From Galeruca laticollis (Eukaryota; Arthropoda; Insecta; Coleoptera; Chrysomelidae): a DNA stretch of 64,000 nucleotides. The stretch lies in NCBI GenBank assembly GCA_963921935.1, contig OY998176.1, forward strand, positions 170,992,445 through 171,056,444. Direction: 5' to 3'. Positions 12,290 through 25,169 of this stretch are shown piece by piece; the stretch's first letter is position 1, and every line of letters begins with the position of its first letter. Below the pieces are notes generated by a model. That model did not search any database and was not told the origin of the DNA. It worked only from the letters and a program-made list of their open reading frames with translations. Both the position numbers and the translations under genes were made by a program.

Positions 12290-12823
12290 AACGTCGCGAC
12301 CAAGCATACATGTATATATTAGCATATTATTAATCCAAACAGATTTACGGGTTCAATTAATAGGTGAAGCCAAAGTAAGGGGATAGGAATAATTAAGTAA
12401 GTTATGAATCATAACAGAATAAGGGAATAAAAGACCATAAGTCACTATAACCAAGTATATGGGCAAAGGATACTAATAGTACGATTTAAGTAAATGATTT
12501 CACGTAAGTAAGTCTTTTTCAATTCATAAATACAAGGGGACTACAAAAGTAATTAAATATAGAAATAAATAAGTGGGAACAAGATCACGGGTCATAAGTT
12601 TGAAGAGTTTTTTTTTCTTCTCTTCTTTTCAAAGAGTAGAGCTCATTTGGCAGTCCTAAATAAGTGTGAAGCTCGGTCAAATGAGGAAATGTCATATAAA
12701 CATGACAAAATTGTAGATAACATAGTATTGTAACAAAGAAATGTTTAAAAATGTTTGTAAGAAAGATAAGTTGTATTAACAATTGTAAATGTTAAAAATT
12801 TTTAGGATAACAAAACCAAATCA
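12290..12823 (+). other. pol-env spacer
   Basis: No ORF is seen here. CAATTCATAAATA occurs at about 12520 and also in the leader at about 5995, which may mark a shared leader or splice context for an env transcript. This is only a suggestion. Confidence 0.35.
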
Positions 12824-14845
12824 ATGGCACGACAAAGTACTATCCTGACCTGGGTGACATTCGTCATGTGCGGGCTACATATAGCAGTTGGGCTAATCGC
12901 GTATGAGTGTTCGCACCCCAACACAAATATCACAGTGTTATCGCTAAAAGATATACAGAAGTGTCCGGAACCAGAAAAAACGTGCGCGAGTGAAAAAACA
13001 GACATACAAGTGATTCAACGAAACGAAATAAAAATGCAAAAAGTATGGTCATGCGTAATAGAAGTCACAAAATTCATGTTCTACTGCGGGATGCACAGCC
13101 ACACATCAGACGTCAACGGAGGACTATCAACCTACATCCACAAATTGGGAGCAGAAGAATGCAGAAACACCCACAGATATAAACAAATAAAGTTGTACCA
13201 ACAAACAATAGACAACATACTAATGAACGGTACCACAACAGCGTCAATAAAAATAGGCGGCACACTCGACAATATGGGAACATGTAAAGGTATCACATAC
13301 CAAGAAAACGGCAGAAGTTGGAACGACGTAGTGATAATAGCAACAGCCAAAAAAACAACCAAAGACTATCTAGCTAGAGTAACGCTAGAAACGAACGAGA
13401 TCCACTTACAAGGAGAGATAAGTTGCAAATTCACGAATGGTTACTGCTTCGACTCCACGGTAGGAGAATCCACCTGGTCCAGTTATGAGCCAACAGCATG
13501 CGAAGACCATCTGAGCCAGTTATACGAAGGCATAGGCAAGAAAATCACAAACACAAAAACACAAGAAGAACTAATAGTAACTGAAGAAAAAGACAAAGTA
13601 TTCGCACTAACATTACAAAAAAGGAACATACTATGTGGAATTGAAGTACGGCAAACAGAACACCCACGAATTGTCATAACACTTCAAAACACACAAAAAT
13701 TACATCCGACAATGCCAATTTTAACACAAAACGTCGATCTAATGAATTATGTAATTAGTAAACTACTCTATATTGAACAAGCATATAAACGAGACGTAAA
13801 CATGCTTTACACAGATACAATACACCGAAGATGCTTAACGAAACAAGAAATACTCAAAAACAGACTGCTAATGGCACATACACTACCTAATGCAGTCAGC
13901 CAACTAATGGAAAATGAACCTGGACACATAGGCAGAGTATTAGGCGAAGTACTTTATATCATAAAATGCATACCAGTAACAGTCGAGATAAGACGAACAA
14001 ACAGATGTTACAACGAACTACCAATAAAAGTAAACAACGAAACAAAATTTATGGCTCCACTAACCAGAATAATACAAAACCACGCAGAAGAGATATATTA
14101 CAATAACATGATACCACCACTTTATTTTATAGATGATCAATGGATAGGTCTAACGCCACATCCCACAATAGCCAACCAGCCAAAAACAATAAAAGTAGAA
14201 GAAGAAATAAACCTCCATTTCGACCCCATTCAACCACTAGGAGCGAAGGGTCTGTACACGCAAGAAGAAGTCAACGCAGCACAAAGAGCCCTCACATTTG
14301 GGACAGAGAGAAAAGCAGTAGAGAACATAATTACTCGCAGAGCAGCGGGAATGAATACCAATAGTCAAGGCTACACCGTATCAAACATATTTGATACAAA
14401 AGAAATCAAGAACCTCGCAGAATCCACCCTAAAACACACATGGGCATGGTTCACAGAATTAGGTTCAGTCATAAGTGGAATAATTGGAATATACTTCACA
14501 TTCCAAACCATTAAATACATAGCAGGCACCATACTAAATGGAATTCGTATACACCAAACTTTAGGATGCAGTATAGCACTAATAGGCAGCATATGGGACT
14601 CCCTAACGGCATGGATAATTCACTCACATCAGACGAGGAAACCAGAGGAAGAAACAATAGAGATGGACCAAATAACGCAGCAAGAGGCGAGCCACCTGAG
14701 GTCACAGCATTGGACAGACAGAAGTCGCCAGATGAACGATCTACTGAGCAGCAGTGTCGCGAGTGTGAACGGTCGCGACCTAGGTCAAGGAAAAAAGGGT
14801 AATAACGAAAAAATTGCCAAATACAGTGCCGATCATAAATATTGA
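12824..14845 (+). CDS. env: env-like glycoprotein, intact 673-residue ORF, not of errantivirus type
   Basis: The ORF has a hydrophobic N-terminus (residues about 8-26) suited to a signal peptide. A Cys-rich ectodomain with several N-x-T/S sites follows. Near residues 545-575 there is a hydrophobic membrane-anchor candidate, with a second hydrophobic stretch at about 583-605, then a polar cytoplasmic tail. There is no R-x-K-R furin site followed by a fusion peptide, unlike the env at 23479-25141. The N-terminal Cys/Asn-Thr pattern and the paired hydrophobic segments near the C-terminus remind me of glycoproteins of arthropod negative-strand RNA viruses (chuvirus type), reported as env genes in some insect LTR elements. 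That link is inference from memory of the family. The ORF has no visible break. Confidence 0.75.
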   Translation: MARQSTILTWVTFVMCGLHIAVGLIAYECSHPNTNITVLSLKDIQKCPEPEKTCASEKTDIQVIQRNEIKMQKVWSCVIEVTKFMFYCGMHSHTSDVNGGLSTYIHKLGAEECRNTHRYKQIKLYQQTIDNILMNGTTTASIKIGGTLDNMGTCKGITYQENGRSWNDVVIIATAKKTTKDYLARVTLETNEIHLQGEISCKFTNGYCFDSTVGESTWSSYEPTACEDHLSQLYEGIGKKITNTKTQEELIVTEEKDKVFALTLQKRNILCGIEVRQTEHPRIVITLQNTQKLHPTMPILTQNVDLMNYVISKLLYIEQAYKRDVNMLYTDTIHRRCLTKQEILKNRLLMAHTLPNAVSQLMENEPGHIGRVLGEVLYIIKCIPVTVEIRRTNRCYNELPIKVNNETKFMAPLTRIIQNHAEEIYYNNMIPPLYFIDDQWIGLTPHPTIANQPKTIKVEEEINLHFDPIQPLGAKGLYTQEEVNAAQRALTFGTERKAVENIITRRAAGMNTNSQGYTVSNIFDTKEIKNLAESTLKHTWAWFTELGSVISGIIGIYFTFQTIKYIAGTILNGIRIHQTLGCSIALIGSIWDSLTAWIIHSHQTRKPEEETIEMDQITQQEASHLRSQHWTDRSRQMNDLLSSSVASVNGRDLGQGKKGNNEKIAKYSADHKY

Positions 14846-15022
14846 GAAAATGTAACAAATATGTAAAATGTATAAAACTGTAACATTAACTTTAAGATTA
14901 TAGGCCACTATTGTAAGCCGACAACCACATATAAATTAAGGGTAGGAATAATTGTACGGGGGTTTTGAAAAAAAAGGTATTGGAACAGGGAGGTCGCAAT
15001 ACTTTTACAAAGGGGGAAGAAA

Positions 15023-15600
15023 TGTAATAAAACACGAATACCTAAAAGATAATTTTATGGTAGAAAATTTCAGAACACACGGTAAAACATATTTTATTTT
15101 TCATTTAATAATAACTGGAACGCGACACACATAATGTTTAATAAAACAACTACAAAGCCAAAACATTATAGAGAAACAAAAAACATCTTACTGGGTCAAA
15201 GCGAAATAATTGTTCTGAATACAATTATTTCAATAACAAAAAACTAGCACGATTCAAAGAACAAAAGCTGTTTTTTGCAACTCGACGAAAACCCCAAAAC
15301 CGAAGTCGGGGGAAAACAAAAAAAGGAGTGTACACAGACCAGCAGCGGCAGTGAGTGTGTACCGGGGGTCGATCACGCGAAGGGAAAGTTTTTTTTCCTC
15401 TGCCACGGTGAACGGTACTAGTGTTTTTAGTGTTAGCGATACGAGTGGTAAAAACTTACCCTCTACGCTAATTGCCTTTCGACATAGCACGATTCCGTTT
15501 ATTGGCACGACTCGCGGTGAACAAGCAGATAGTAAGAAAAGTCAAGAAAATTCCCGGCGAGACGGAGGACGTTTATCAAGCAGTAAGTTTTTGAATTGAA
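15023..15600 (+). repeat. putative 3' LTR of the first gypsy element
   Basis: Begins TGTAATAAAACAC right after a purine tract and contains AATAAAA near 15138. The 3' limit is a guess, since no second LTR copy is present to compare. Confidence 0.4.
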
Positions 15601-17659
15601 TTCAGATTGGGATAATTTTTTACTAGTGATATATTTACTCGTTATTGGTCGAGCTGGATCCTGAACTTGGGTGTATAGGTCAATTGCTATATTGTAGCGA
15701 TAGCAAATATATTTATTAGATTTTTTTTGTTTGATTACTGATTTTTTTTTCAAAGAGACAGGACATAGCTGTTCACTCTTCAGATTGAGTTTATCGTCCT
15801 GACAAATATATAATTTACCGTGTGTACTGGAATAATTAAGATTTTGCCGAGAGGCCGGAGCGTATGTTTTTCATATTTTCGCGGGTTTCAGCGGAATTGC
15901 GCTGATAAGTCAATTTATTATAGAGAAATATTGTTATCAGTCTTTTGTTCAGCCGTAAATTATAAATTAAAACTCTTTCTTATTTTGCCAGCGTAAACGC
16001 ATAAATTTATCGTAGGTAATTATATTACTGGGGACTTTCGCAACTTGTAACGCCAGTGTCGATTAATAATTTAAATTGTTTTACTTAGCTCATCAGAATT
16101 TTTCTTTATAGAACAAAAATTTCACTTTCGTTCCCTGAAGGTCAATGACGACCGGAACGACGTAAAGTTTCATTAAAAACTGCTATATTGAATACAATAA
16201 AAATTACCTCCAATTTCTATTAATTTCCTCTAATATTTTCTGGTAGGCATTTCAACTGGAGAATAAATGTATGGATTGAAGGCATATCTAGAAAAAAATG
16301 TATGTTATTAAACTCTTTTTTTTCAATTGCAGATATTCAATACTTTTAATTCTTTTAGGGATCGTCTCGTGTATAGGCCCTTCTACTTCGATGGGAAACA
16401 AAGAATTTTCTGTTATATAGCCCTTCATTGAATAATCTAAAATATATACATATTTAATAACATTTGATAAATTTATATAAAAAAAATTCTCACCAAAAAG
16501 CAAACTTTCTCAATAATCTGCCCTCGTCTCTTTCAAATTTTGAGGAACACTGTTTTTAAAAATGAAGGGGACATATCCTCCATTGTTTCCTCGTCGTCAA
16601 ATTGGATGATTTATTCCCACTGCCGTCCAGCTTGCAGCCATATTAATTTTATAGATAGATAGATAATTCGAAACGATCACGAACAGGATAAACGAGAATG
16701 ACTGGACGAGCAACACAAAATACGGGTCAGTTTTCTGTGACGAGCAATATGACATCGCGCATACGCAGTTATAGAAATCAATCAAATTTTATTACTAACG
16801 ACGTTACAGTTTTCTTTAATGTTTTGAAATTTCTACCGATTTTAGTTCCTCGACAGGCTCTATAGATGGCACGGTCTGCAGTGTCCCTAGCCTGATGGGT
16901 ATACCAAATGTTATCGTATCAGTTATTAGTTAAACGGATGTATAAACAAACCTGTGTCGATCAGGTCTCAGTTGCATAAAAGTATCGCTAGAAGTAGTGT
17001 GTATCTTGAGCCAAGACAAACCATGACTTTATATTCAGTTTACAGAACTTTATCAGCAACACCCATATCTGTGGAACAAAAACACAACACAACATAAACA
17101 AAAGACAAGCTGCGAATAATTTCATGGTTGAAAAAAACAAAGAGCTAGTGCATAACAGTGCAACTATAAAAATAGTAAAAAGCGAAAATAAGTAATTTAC
17201 GATCAGCGTATAAATAAAGAACTAAAAAAGGTTAAGGAGGCTACTAAAAGCGGAGCCGGAAGTGGTAACATATATGAACCATCTTTGTGGTACTACGACT
17301 TATTTATGTCCCTTATTGATACACAATACACAAGATAATCGAGGTGGTAGAAATACAATAGACAACACAACAGATGGTGATGATAATGGTCCAGAAAATA
17401 AAGTGGCCAGTAGCTAAAAATATGATCGTTGCACTTAGCCTTTTCGTGTTTTTTTTAGTGCGGAGCACAACGCGACCGCAATTAGGGTATCTTCGTCCAT
17501 TACTGAACTGTGCATGACAAATGACAACTTTAACTACGTCTAATAACAGCAGCATTTCCAAACTGAACTGATAACTGTGCCAAAACTGAGACTGAACGGA
17601 AAAAATCTGACTGTCTAAAAGTACCTTAAGAGAGAAGAAGGTTGACGTTATTTTTTTTT
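15601..17659. other. no recognised gene
   Basis: AT-rich sequence with a short TAGA run near 16660. No ORF matched a family I know. An open frame at 17313-17561 (minus) is hydrophobic and low-complexity and lies just beyond the end of the BEL/Pao pol remnant. It could be element LTR or flank. Confidence 0.4.
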
Positions 17660-17743
17660 AACATTAAAGGTCTAATCGCGGTAAACGAGTAGCTTGTTTA
17701 CATTTTATTGTTGCTATTCTAGATTTGCTGCGCAATAATGTGA
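17660..17743 (-). pseudogene. BEL/Pao pol fragment, downstream side of the errantivirus insertion
   Basis: On the minus strand, from the target site downward, the frame reads LLRSKSRIA...PRLDL and then stops. The SKSR...PRLEL pattern is the conserved block that follows the RT/RNase H junction in BEL/Pao pol. It is the direct continuation of the fragment ending at 25389 on the other side of the inserted element. Confidence 0.8.
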
Positions 17744-17747
17744 CATG

Positions 17748-17966
17748 AATTATATCAACGATTCATATGGAAACCGATGAGTTGCTGTTCCACGGTGTAA
17801 GATGCAGATCCCGTAATCAGCATAAATATTATATATATAAAATTACTTGTTGTAGATATAGTTAGTCAGTTACTAGATTTCATGTTGTTTGTCGTAGTTC
17901 GTAGAATTATAATTTCGTGAAATAAACGTTTTTAAAAAGAGTATTTCGAGTTAGTAATTTGAAAGT
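17748..17966 (+). repeat. errantivirus 5' LTR
   Basis: 219 bp, starting AATTATATCAACG and ending GTAATTTGAAAGT. It contains AATAAACG near 17919-17926. It pairs with 25170-25388. Confidence 0.95.
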
Positions 17967-17983
17967 GGCGCAGTCAGTAGGAT
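17966..17983 (+). promoter_or_regulatory. primer-binding site
   Basis: TGGCGCAGTCAGTAGGAT abuts the LTR end. In insect errantiviruses of the 17.6/297 type a similar sequence is complementary to the 3' end of tRNA-Ser, so tRNA-Ser is the likely primer. Confidence 0.75.
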
Positions 17984-18295
17984 ATTCAGAATTAATACGT
18001 ATCGAACGCGTTAATTTTCGTTTTAACGATTGACTGAGTATCGGAATCTACGGACTTAGTTGTTTTGTGCAAGTGGAAGTTTAGAGTGGCTCCTAGAACG
18101 TCAGGAAACCCAGTGTATCATACACCGAAACGATCCCAATCACGAAGAAGTCCATCAACGGGAATTGGAACGACAATAGTCCAATTTTGCAGAGATATTC
18201 ATCTGAGGAAGACAAAAATTGCCGAACCGGAGTATATCTCTATAGGAATGCTTGAAATATTTCTTCTATTGTTACTGTAAAAACAATAAATTTTT

Positions 18296-19520
18296 ATGTC
18301 TGAAGTTGACCAATTATCAAACATTCTTCAAAGTTTAAAATTAGAACCTTCAACTGACTCACTAATTTTAAATCAAAGTTCAATTAATAATAATTTAATC
18401 ATGGCCGAATTTAGACCAGAATATCTAAAATGTGTGCCAGATTTCGATGGCAATCTAAATGATTTGAACAGATATCTAAGTGTCTGTAAATCATTAATTG
18501 ATTCATTTTACAGAATAGACACAACAAATTGTTTCCAAAATGTGTATTTATTAAATTGTCTAATATCTAAGTTAACTGGTAATGCTAAATTAGTAGTAAA
18601 TATACAAAATGTATCTACTTGGAACGAGTTAAGAGATGTTTTAACGAGAAATTTCGCAGATCAGAGAGACGAAACTTGTCTAAATAGGGATTTAGTAATG
18701 ATGAGACAACAATCAAATGAAAAACCACAGCAATTCTATGATAGAGTTTTAAACATTCTCAATCTTTTGTGTAGTTATGTAGACGTTCATGAAAACGAAA
18801 ATGACTCAAAGATTTTAAAAAGAAATTTATATAATAATGTAGCTTTAACAACATTCTTATCAGGACTTAAAGAACCGTTAGGTACAACTATTAGATGTAT
18901 GAAACCAAATAATTTAGCCGAAGCTTTACAATATGTTTTGAAAGAAGACAATGTACATTATTTCCAAAATTTTACTCATAAAACAAATATAAAGCAACCG
19001 CAATACTCTGGTAAGCCTTTTGTACAACGACATAATTTTAACAGTAATCCAACTCAATTTAATACTCATACACCTAATAATTTCTTTAGAGCACAGAGAT
19101 CATTTCCATCTCAACCTATACCTGTTCGCCCTATAACTCCAAGACAAACCTCAAGAGAACCATAATGCATTCAAAGCAAATCAAAATATAAATTTACCAA
19201 AACCCACACCCATGAGTATTTCCACAAGAAATACAGTAAACAATCACCCAATGAGTCCACATATCAGAAACTCATACCCAGGTCCTTCAAATCAAAATCA
19301 TTTCCGAAATTCTCGACCACAAAATAATTTTATAGCCGAGGAATTATTTAATGCTGATATTCAGGACGAGGAAACCGAACAATATTATTATCCTGATAAC
19401 TCACATTCTGAAAACGAACAATATCAATTTGAAGAACAAAACAATAATGATCATTTCGATTCATCAAATCAAGATTCTGTAAATTTTCACGAAACGCCTC
19501 AGAATTTAGAGGAAACATAA
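18296..19520 (+). pseudogene. gag: errantivirus gag, one frameshift
   Basis: The first part (18296-19165) is a capsid-like Gag without zinc knuckles, as usual for errantiviruses. It ends at a TAA created by a one-base shift near 19150-19162. The next frame continues the C-terminal tail (Pro/Asn/Gln-rich, acidic) to TAA at 19518-19520. The tail frame overlaps pol at a slippery heptamer. An internal ATG at 18401 (MAEFRPEY) is an alternative start, but 18296 is in frame and upstream. Confidence 0.88.
19481..19487 (+). promoter_or_regulatory. -1 frameshift heptamer AAATTTT, gag to pol
   Basis: In the gag tail frame the codons are GTA AAT TTT CAC, giving A_AAT_TTT, a valid X_XXY_YYZ heptamer. The -1 frame is open from here through the protease. 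It lies 31 bases before the gag stop. Confidence 0.7.
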
Positions 19521-22500
19521 CCCCTGAATCAATTCCATTAAATTTAAGTAATAATAGTGAATTGCCTTATATAATATTCCCCGAGTATAATATCAAACTT
19601 TTAATAGATTCTGGATCATCAAAATCTTTCATGGATCCCGAAATTGCATTTGCACATTTTTCAGATAACCTAACTCATGACCCATTTACTGTGAAATCAG
19701 TTTTTCAAGAATCTTCCCATAAATATAGCACTCTAGTCCCCTCTTCAAAAATTTTCAATTTATCTGATAATTTAAATCTCAAATTCTATGTATTCAAATT
19801 CCATAGTGTGTTCCAAGGACTTATTGGCCTAGATAACTTGAAATTATTGAAAGCCAACATAAACTTCTCTAGTGGATGGTTAATGACCCCACATAGTAAA
19901 ATTAAATTAAATTTTCATAAAACTCAGAAAAACATAAACTCTATTACTATCGAACCTAGAACCGATAAAGTTATCAAAATAAAAACAAGTATGAAGAATG
20001 GTGAAATCATCATTCCACACCAAAAATTTCACGGTTGTGAAATACCAGAATCGCTATCAATTGCAAGAAATGTAGAAGCCATTACTACAATCCTAAATAT
20101 CACAACAAATCCAGTTAAATTGAGTTTTTCAGAACCACTTCCTGTAGAAAAATTTGATAACAATGCTTTTAATAATTTCGAATTGAATAACCTAGAAGAC
20201 ACTTCTACACAAACTTTAGATTTAAATAATATTAGAACAGATCACTTGAACGACGAGGAAAAATCCAAAATACTCAAACTTTGTTCCGAATATTCTGACA
20301 TTTTTTATAACGAAAACACACCACTTACTCTTACGAACAAAATTAAACATGAAATACGAACCACCGACGAGATTCCTGTTTACGCTAAAACCTATCGATA
20401 TCCTTTTGTGTACAAAAAAGAAGTAGATAAACAAATTCAGAAATTTCTTGAGCATAAAATTATCCGAGCAAGCTCAAGTGCGTGGAATGCGCCAATCTGG
20501 GTCATACCCAAGAAACAAGACGCTTCTGGGAAAGCCAAATTTCGTGTAGTCATAGACTATAGACGCCTTAACGAAAAAACTATTGATGACAAGTACCCAC
20601 TTCCTAATATAACGGACTTATTAGACAAGTTAGGTAGATGCCAATACTTTACAACCTTGGATCTAGCTTCAGGTTTTCACTAGCTAGAGATGGCTGAAAA
20701 AGATATAGAGAAAACAGCTTTCAGCACCGAATCCGGACACTGGGAGTTCCTCCGGATGCCATTCGGTTTGAAAAATGCCCCAGCTACCTTCCAGCGGGCA
20801 ATGGACAATATACTACGAGGCATACAAAATGAAAAATGCCTTGTATACCTTGACGATATAATCGTTTTTTCCACTTCATTACAGGAGCATATAGAGAGAC
20901 TAAAATGTGTATTTGATCGACTTAGAGAATCTAATTTCAAAATTCAATTAGATAAATCGGAATTCCTGAGAAAAGAAGTAGCTTATCTCGGACATGTAGT
21001 CACCCCTTCTGGAGTGAAATGCAACCCAGATAAAATTAAAGCCATCAAAGATTACCCAATACCCAAAACTACTAAACAAATCAAAGGATTTTTGGGACTG
21101 ATGGGATATTATAGACGTTTTATAAAAAACTTCGCCCACCTGACGAAACCACTGACAAAATGCCTAAAAAAGGGCGCGATAATCGAACACAATGACGAAT
21201 TCTTATCATGCTTCGAAACATGCAAAAATATTTTGACCAATGACCCAATTCTCCAGTATCCCGACTTCACGAAACCTTTCAACTTGACCACAGACGCCAG
21301 TAATGTAGCACTCGGTGCAGTGCTTTCCCAAGGTCCTTTCGGAAAAGATCTTCCAATCGCTTACGCATCTCGAACCCTTAACGATTCTGAACGCAATTAC
21401 GATACCACAGAAAAAGAACTTTTGGCCATTGTATGGGCCACCAAATATTTCCGACCTTATTTATATGGCAAAAAATTTACCATTGTTTGTGACCACAAAC
21501 CACTTCAATGGCTTTTTTCTCTAAAAGACCCAAATTCTAAACTCATTAGATGGCGAATTAAATTAGATGAATTTGATTATAAAATTGTATATAAACGTGG
21601 AAGCCTTAATACTAATGCGGATGCATTATCTAGAATAGAAATAAATACTAAAGAAACGAACGAAATTCTTAATGATGAAAATTTTTGGAAAAATGTTGAC
21701 GATGTTTTGAACCGCGATACAAATTATAGCAATGAACCAATTTCGTCTCAATCACAACGAAGTATCAATACACCTTCGCCATTTAGAGTTGAAAATCAAC
21801 TAAAAATTCCAACGACAGAAGTAACTCAAGACGATAACCCTGACCTAGATACTATATCCTTGATAGTAAATCCCGACGCTGAACTAGACAATGAAAATTT
21901 GTCGACAACCAACTCAAGTGACAACAATCCTGACTCTGCATTACAGCAGATAACACCTGACCGTAAAAATGAACCCAACGACGATATAATCAACGTAGAC
22001 GAAAACGAGTCTCTTACGATTCATTCTAATGCTGAAGAAAATCCGATAATAGGTATCCCTATCGCAAAATGCGCAGTTAACGTCGGACAAAATCAAATGA
22101 TAATTAGTTCCGTTTTACATTCTCCAGCGAAACCTAAAGTTAGAATATTATTTGAGAAAAAGAAACAAATAACTGTGCAAATATCAAAAAATAATCTAGA
22201 ACAAGACATTATCCATTTTATTGAAGAATTTATTTCGCCAAAAATTCAATATCACGTTTATTTCGAAAGCCCCGAATTGTACGAACCATTTTCGACAATA
22301 TTACAAAAATATTTCAGATCAAATTCAATCCAATTAAAACGTTGTACCACAAAATTAATAGATGTAACAGATCAAGAAGAGATCAAAACTATCATACAAA
22401 GCTACCACGAAGGAAAATCAAATCACCGAGGAATAGATGAAACTTATTTAAGATTAAAAGAAAAATATTATTGGCCTAACCTAAAAGAATCCGTACAAAC

Positions 22501-23434
22501 ATTTATAAACGAATGTCAAATTTGCCATCAAAGTAAATATGAACGAAATCCAGTACATATGCAATTAAATATCACGCCAACCGCCTCGAATCCATTCGAA
22601 ATTATTCATTTAGATTCTTTCACGATCGAACAAACAAAATTTTTAACTATTATTGATAGCTTTTCTAAATACGCTCAAGCATATCACATAAATTCTGCCT
22701 CTGGTACAGAAGTGGTAGACAATCTTATCAAATTCTTCTCTCATCACGGCATACCGAAACAAATCATAGTTGACAATGGCACAGAATTCAAAAATTTCGT
22801 ATTAACAGAATTACTGAGCCTTCATAAAATTCAAGTTCATTTTACCTCTCCCAATCATCCTCAATCCAACGGACAAATAGAAAGACTCCATTCAACTCTA
22901 ATAGAACATATACGACTTCTAAATACTAAAGGTTTCTCAAAAACCCCAGTTAAAATGAAAATGTTATATGCTATACTTGCTTACAATCATTCGATTCATT
23001 CCAGTACAAAAATGAAACCGATAGATATAGTCAACGGACATATTAATAATAATGATGTTTATGACATTGACATAAATAAAATACTCTTAAATGATTACAT
23101 CAACAATCACAAAGGAAAAACAAAATTATTGTACTCAAAAATTAATTCCGACTAAATTAATCGAAAAGAAAAAATTACTTCTAAACTAAATACAAACCGA
23201 GACAAACCAGAAATATTCAAACCTAATCAAAAAGTATATGTAAGAAAACACATACGACAAAAACACGCTAATAAGTACACTTTACCAATCAAATTAAAAA
23301 CCGTCAACCTTGCAAATAAAACAGCTTCAACTGAAAATAGAGAGAAGGTACACATGGACAACTTGAAACGTCCCCGGAAAAACGTCAAAAATAGAAAATT
23401 ATGTACGATACATTTACACAACTTTCACACGTAA
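19487..23434 (+). pseudogene. pol: errantivirus pol: PR, RT, RNase H, IN; two nonsense codons
   Basis: The protease motif LLIDSGSSKSF lies near 19600. RT follows, with YLDD at 20846-20857, then RNase H (TTDASNVALG, TEKELLAIVWATK) and a variable linker. The integrase shows H...H...CQIC (about 22420-22530) and DDE positions near 22612, 22770 and 22875. TAG at 20681-20683 replaces what is a Gln in the family (GFH-stop-LEM). TAA at 23153-23155 interrupts the C-terminal domain, which then continues in frame to TAA at 23432-23434. Both breaks are single codons. Confidence 0.94.
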
Positions 23435-23478
23435 TATTAAGACAATAATTTAGAATGTAGAATTTTGCTTTATTTCAG

Positions 23479-25141
23479 ATTTTCTGGAACTATGGAACTC
23501 CAGGATAAAATAACAATTAGAAATCTAGTTAACAATCCCGGGTTGCTACCCTTTAAGTTAGGAACCGTAAAAATTGAAATGTACAGTTATAGACTTATAC
23601 ACTATTATGATTTGAACCCAATTATTTTAGAAATAAATAAATTACAAATTCAAACCACAAAAATTAGGGCCTTTGCTGTTCAAAACATACAATACGCTAA
23701 TGATCTCTCAAATTATTGTAAATTGCTTGACTTCACAGAAACCAAGATTAACGATAAGCTAGCAGAAATATTACCCCATCCTTCAAGAACTAAAAGAGGC
23801 CTTATAAACGGCATAGGATCAATCTTTAAATCTATCACTGGAAATTTAGATTCTAACGATGGAGAAATATTTGAAACTCTCATCAAAGAATTACAAAATA
23901 GCCAAAATAATTTAGCTAGTAGTATAAGAAATCAAAATTCATTATCAGCCTCGCTCATTGATAAATTTAATAAAACCATCGAACAAATAACCAATAACGA
24001 ACAAATTTTGGATACGAAAATCAAATTTATCCATAATTTAATCAACAGACAAGCAAATTTCGAATATTAAGCACATATTAAGATGGCTATTAGCCTAATC
24101 ATAGATCTGTATGAATTGATTAATTCGGTTTCAAACGATATCGAAAATTCAATTACATTTGCTAAACTTCAAGTGATGCATCCAAGCATAATTAAAACTT
24201 CTGATTTATTTAAACAATTAAAGAATTTGGAGAAAATATTTACAAAAAACGAATTGCCCTTAGAAATTGAATTCGATAAAATTTTACTCTATGAAAAATT
24301 AATTAAAATTGATTGCTACTCATATAATAATAAAATTACATATATTTTAAATATTCCTATAACATATCTGAAAGTTTTTGATTACTACCATTTATTTTCG
24401 GCTCCAATACTAGAAGGGAGTCAGTTTAAGGTGATAATACCTCAGAATAAATTTTTAATTACGAATGGTGTCAACTTCGCTTATTCAAGCAAACCTTGCA
24501 AAGAGATTCTCCCTCAGCAGTATGTCTGCCCGAGAATAGACCTGCAGGAAATTCAAGAAGATAGGCCTTGTGAAATAAACTTACTTGAAATGAAACGCAC
24601 TTCCACCTGCGAGAAAACCAAATTTCAATTGTCGAAGCCATTTCTGAAACAACTAAACAATTTCCACTGGTTGTACATCATTCCATTCCAAGATACAGCA
24701 AATTTCAAATGTCCAAATCAGGAGGAAACCAAGTATCTTACAGCGGGTACTTACTTCTTAGAAATTCCTTTGAGATGCCAAGTAGTAGCTCATCACACAG
24801 TTATAAATAACCAACAACTCTATAGTAGCTTCAGCTAGCCGATACTACTATTAAATCTAGACAACAGTACCTTTCGCCCAACCACATCAAACCTCGACTT
24901 TCATTTGGAGGAAGCAGAACTAGACGATCTTCAACCGCTAAAAAGTAAATTTGTAGAAAATCGACCTCAATTAACATTCGGACAACTCTCAAAAACCCCC
25001 AGCATATGGACCTTATTAATTTATTTATTGTTAATTTTTATTTTTGTATTCTGTATATATAAAAAATGGGCATCGAAGTACTGCAAAGCTGCAAAGAAAC
25101 CATCCCAGGTGGACCACTCAACCGTTCAACTTCCTCGCTAG
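23479..25141 (+). pseudogene. env: errantivirus env (baculovirus F-like), two nonsense codons
   Basis: A TTTGCTTTATTTCAG acceptor ends at 23478, so the exon probably starts at 23479, as expected for a spliced env message. RTKR at 23786-23797 is a furin-type site followed at once by GLINGIGSIFKSITGNLD, the fusion-peptide region shared by errantivirus Env and baculovirus F proteins. TAA at 24068-24070 and TAG at 24836-24838 interrupt a single otherwise continuous frame. Hydrophobic residues coded at about 25009-25065 form the membrane anchor, followed by a short basic tail. A functional Env is not encoded as it stands. Confidence 0.92.
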
Positions 25142-25169
25142 CTGCGTAAGTTGAATTTACGAGGGGAGG

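Larger units (their letters stand above)
6036..15600 (+). mobile_element. gypsy (Metaviridae) element with gag, pol and non-errantivirus env
   Basis: Gag, pol and env lie in one orientation and in Metaviridae domain order PR-RT-RNaseH-IN. The third ORF is an envelope-like glycoprotein. A purine tract AAAGGGGGAAGAAA at about 15009-15022 is followed by TGTAATAAAACAC, a plausible start of the 3' LTR. No matching 5' LTR was found upstream of gag, so both outer limits are approximate. Lesions are few: one TAA in gag and one TAA in the reverse transcriptase. Confidence 0.85.

Noticed and set aside
14566..14802. Open frame overlapping the end of env
   Set aside because: Overlaps the env tail in another frame, no family features and no evidence for use.
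17313..17561. 82-codon hydrophobic minus-strand ORF near the BEL/Pao end
   Set aside because: Hydrophobic low-complexity translation without a recognised motif, next to a truncated element.
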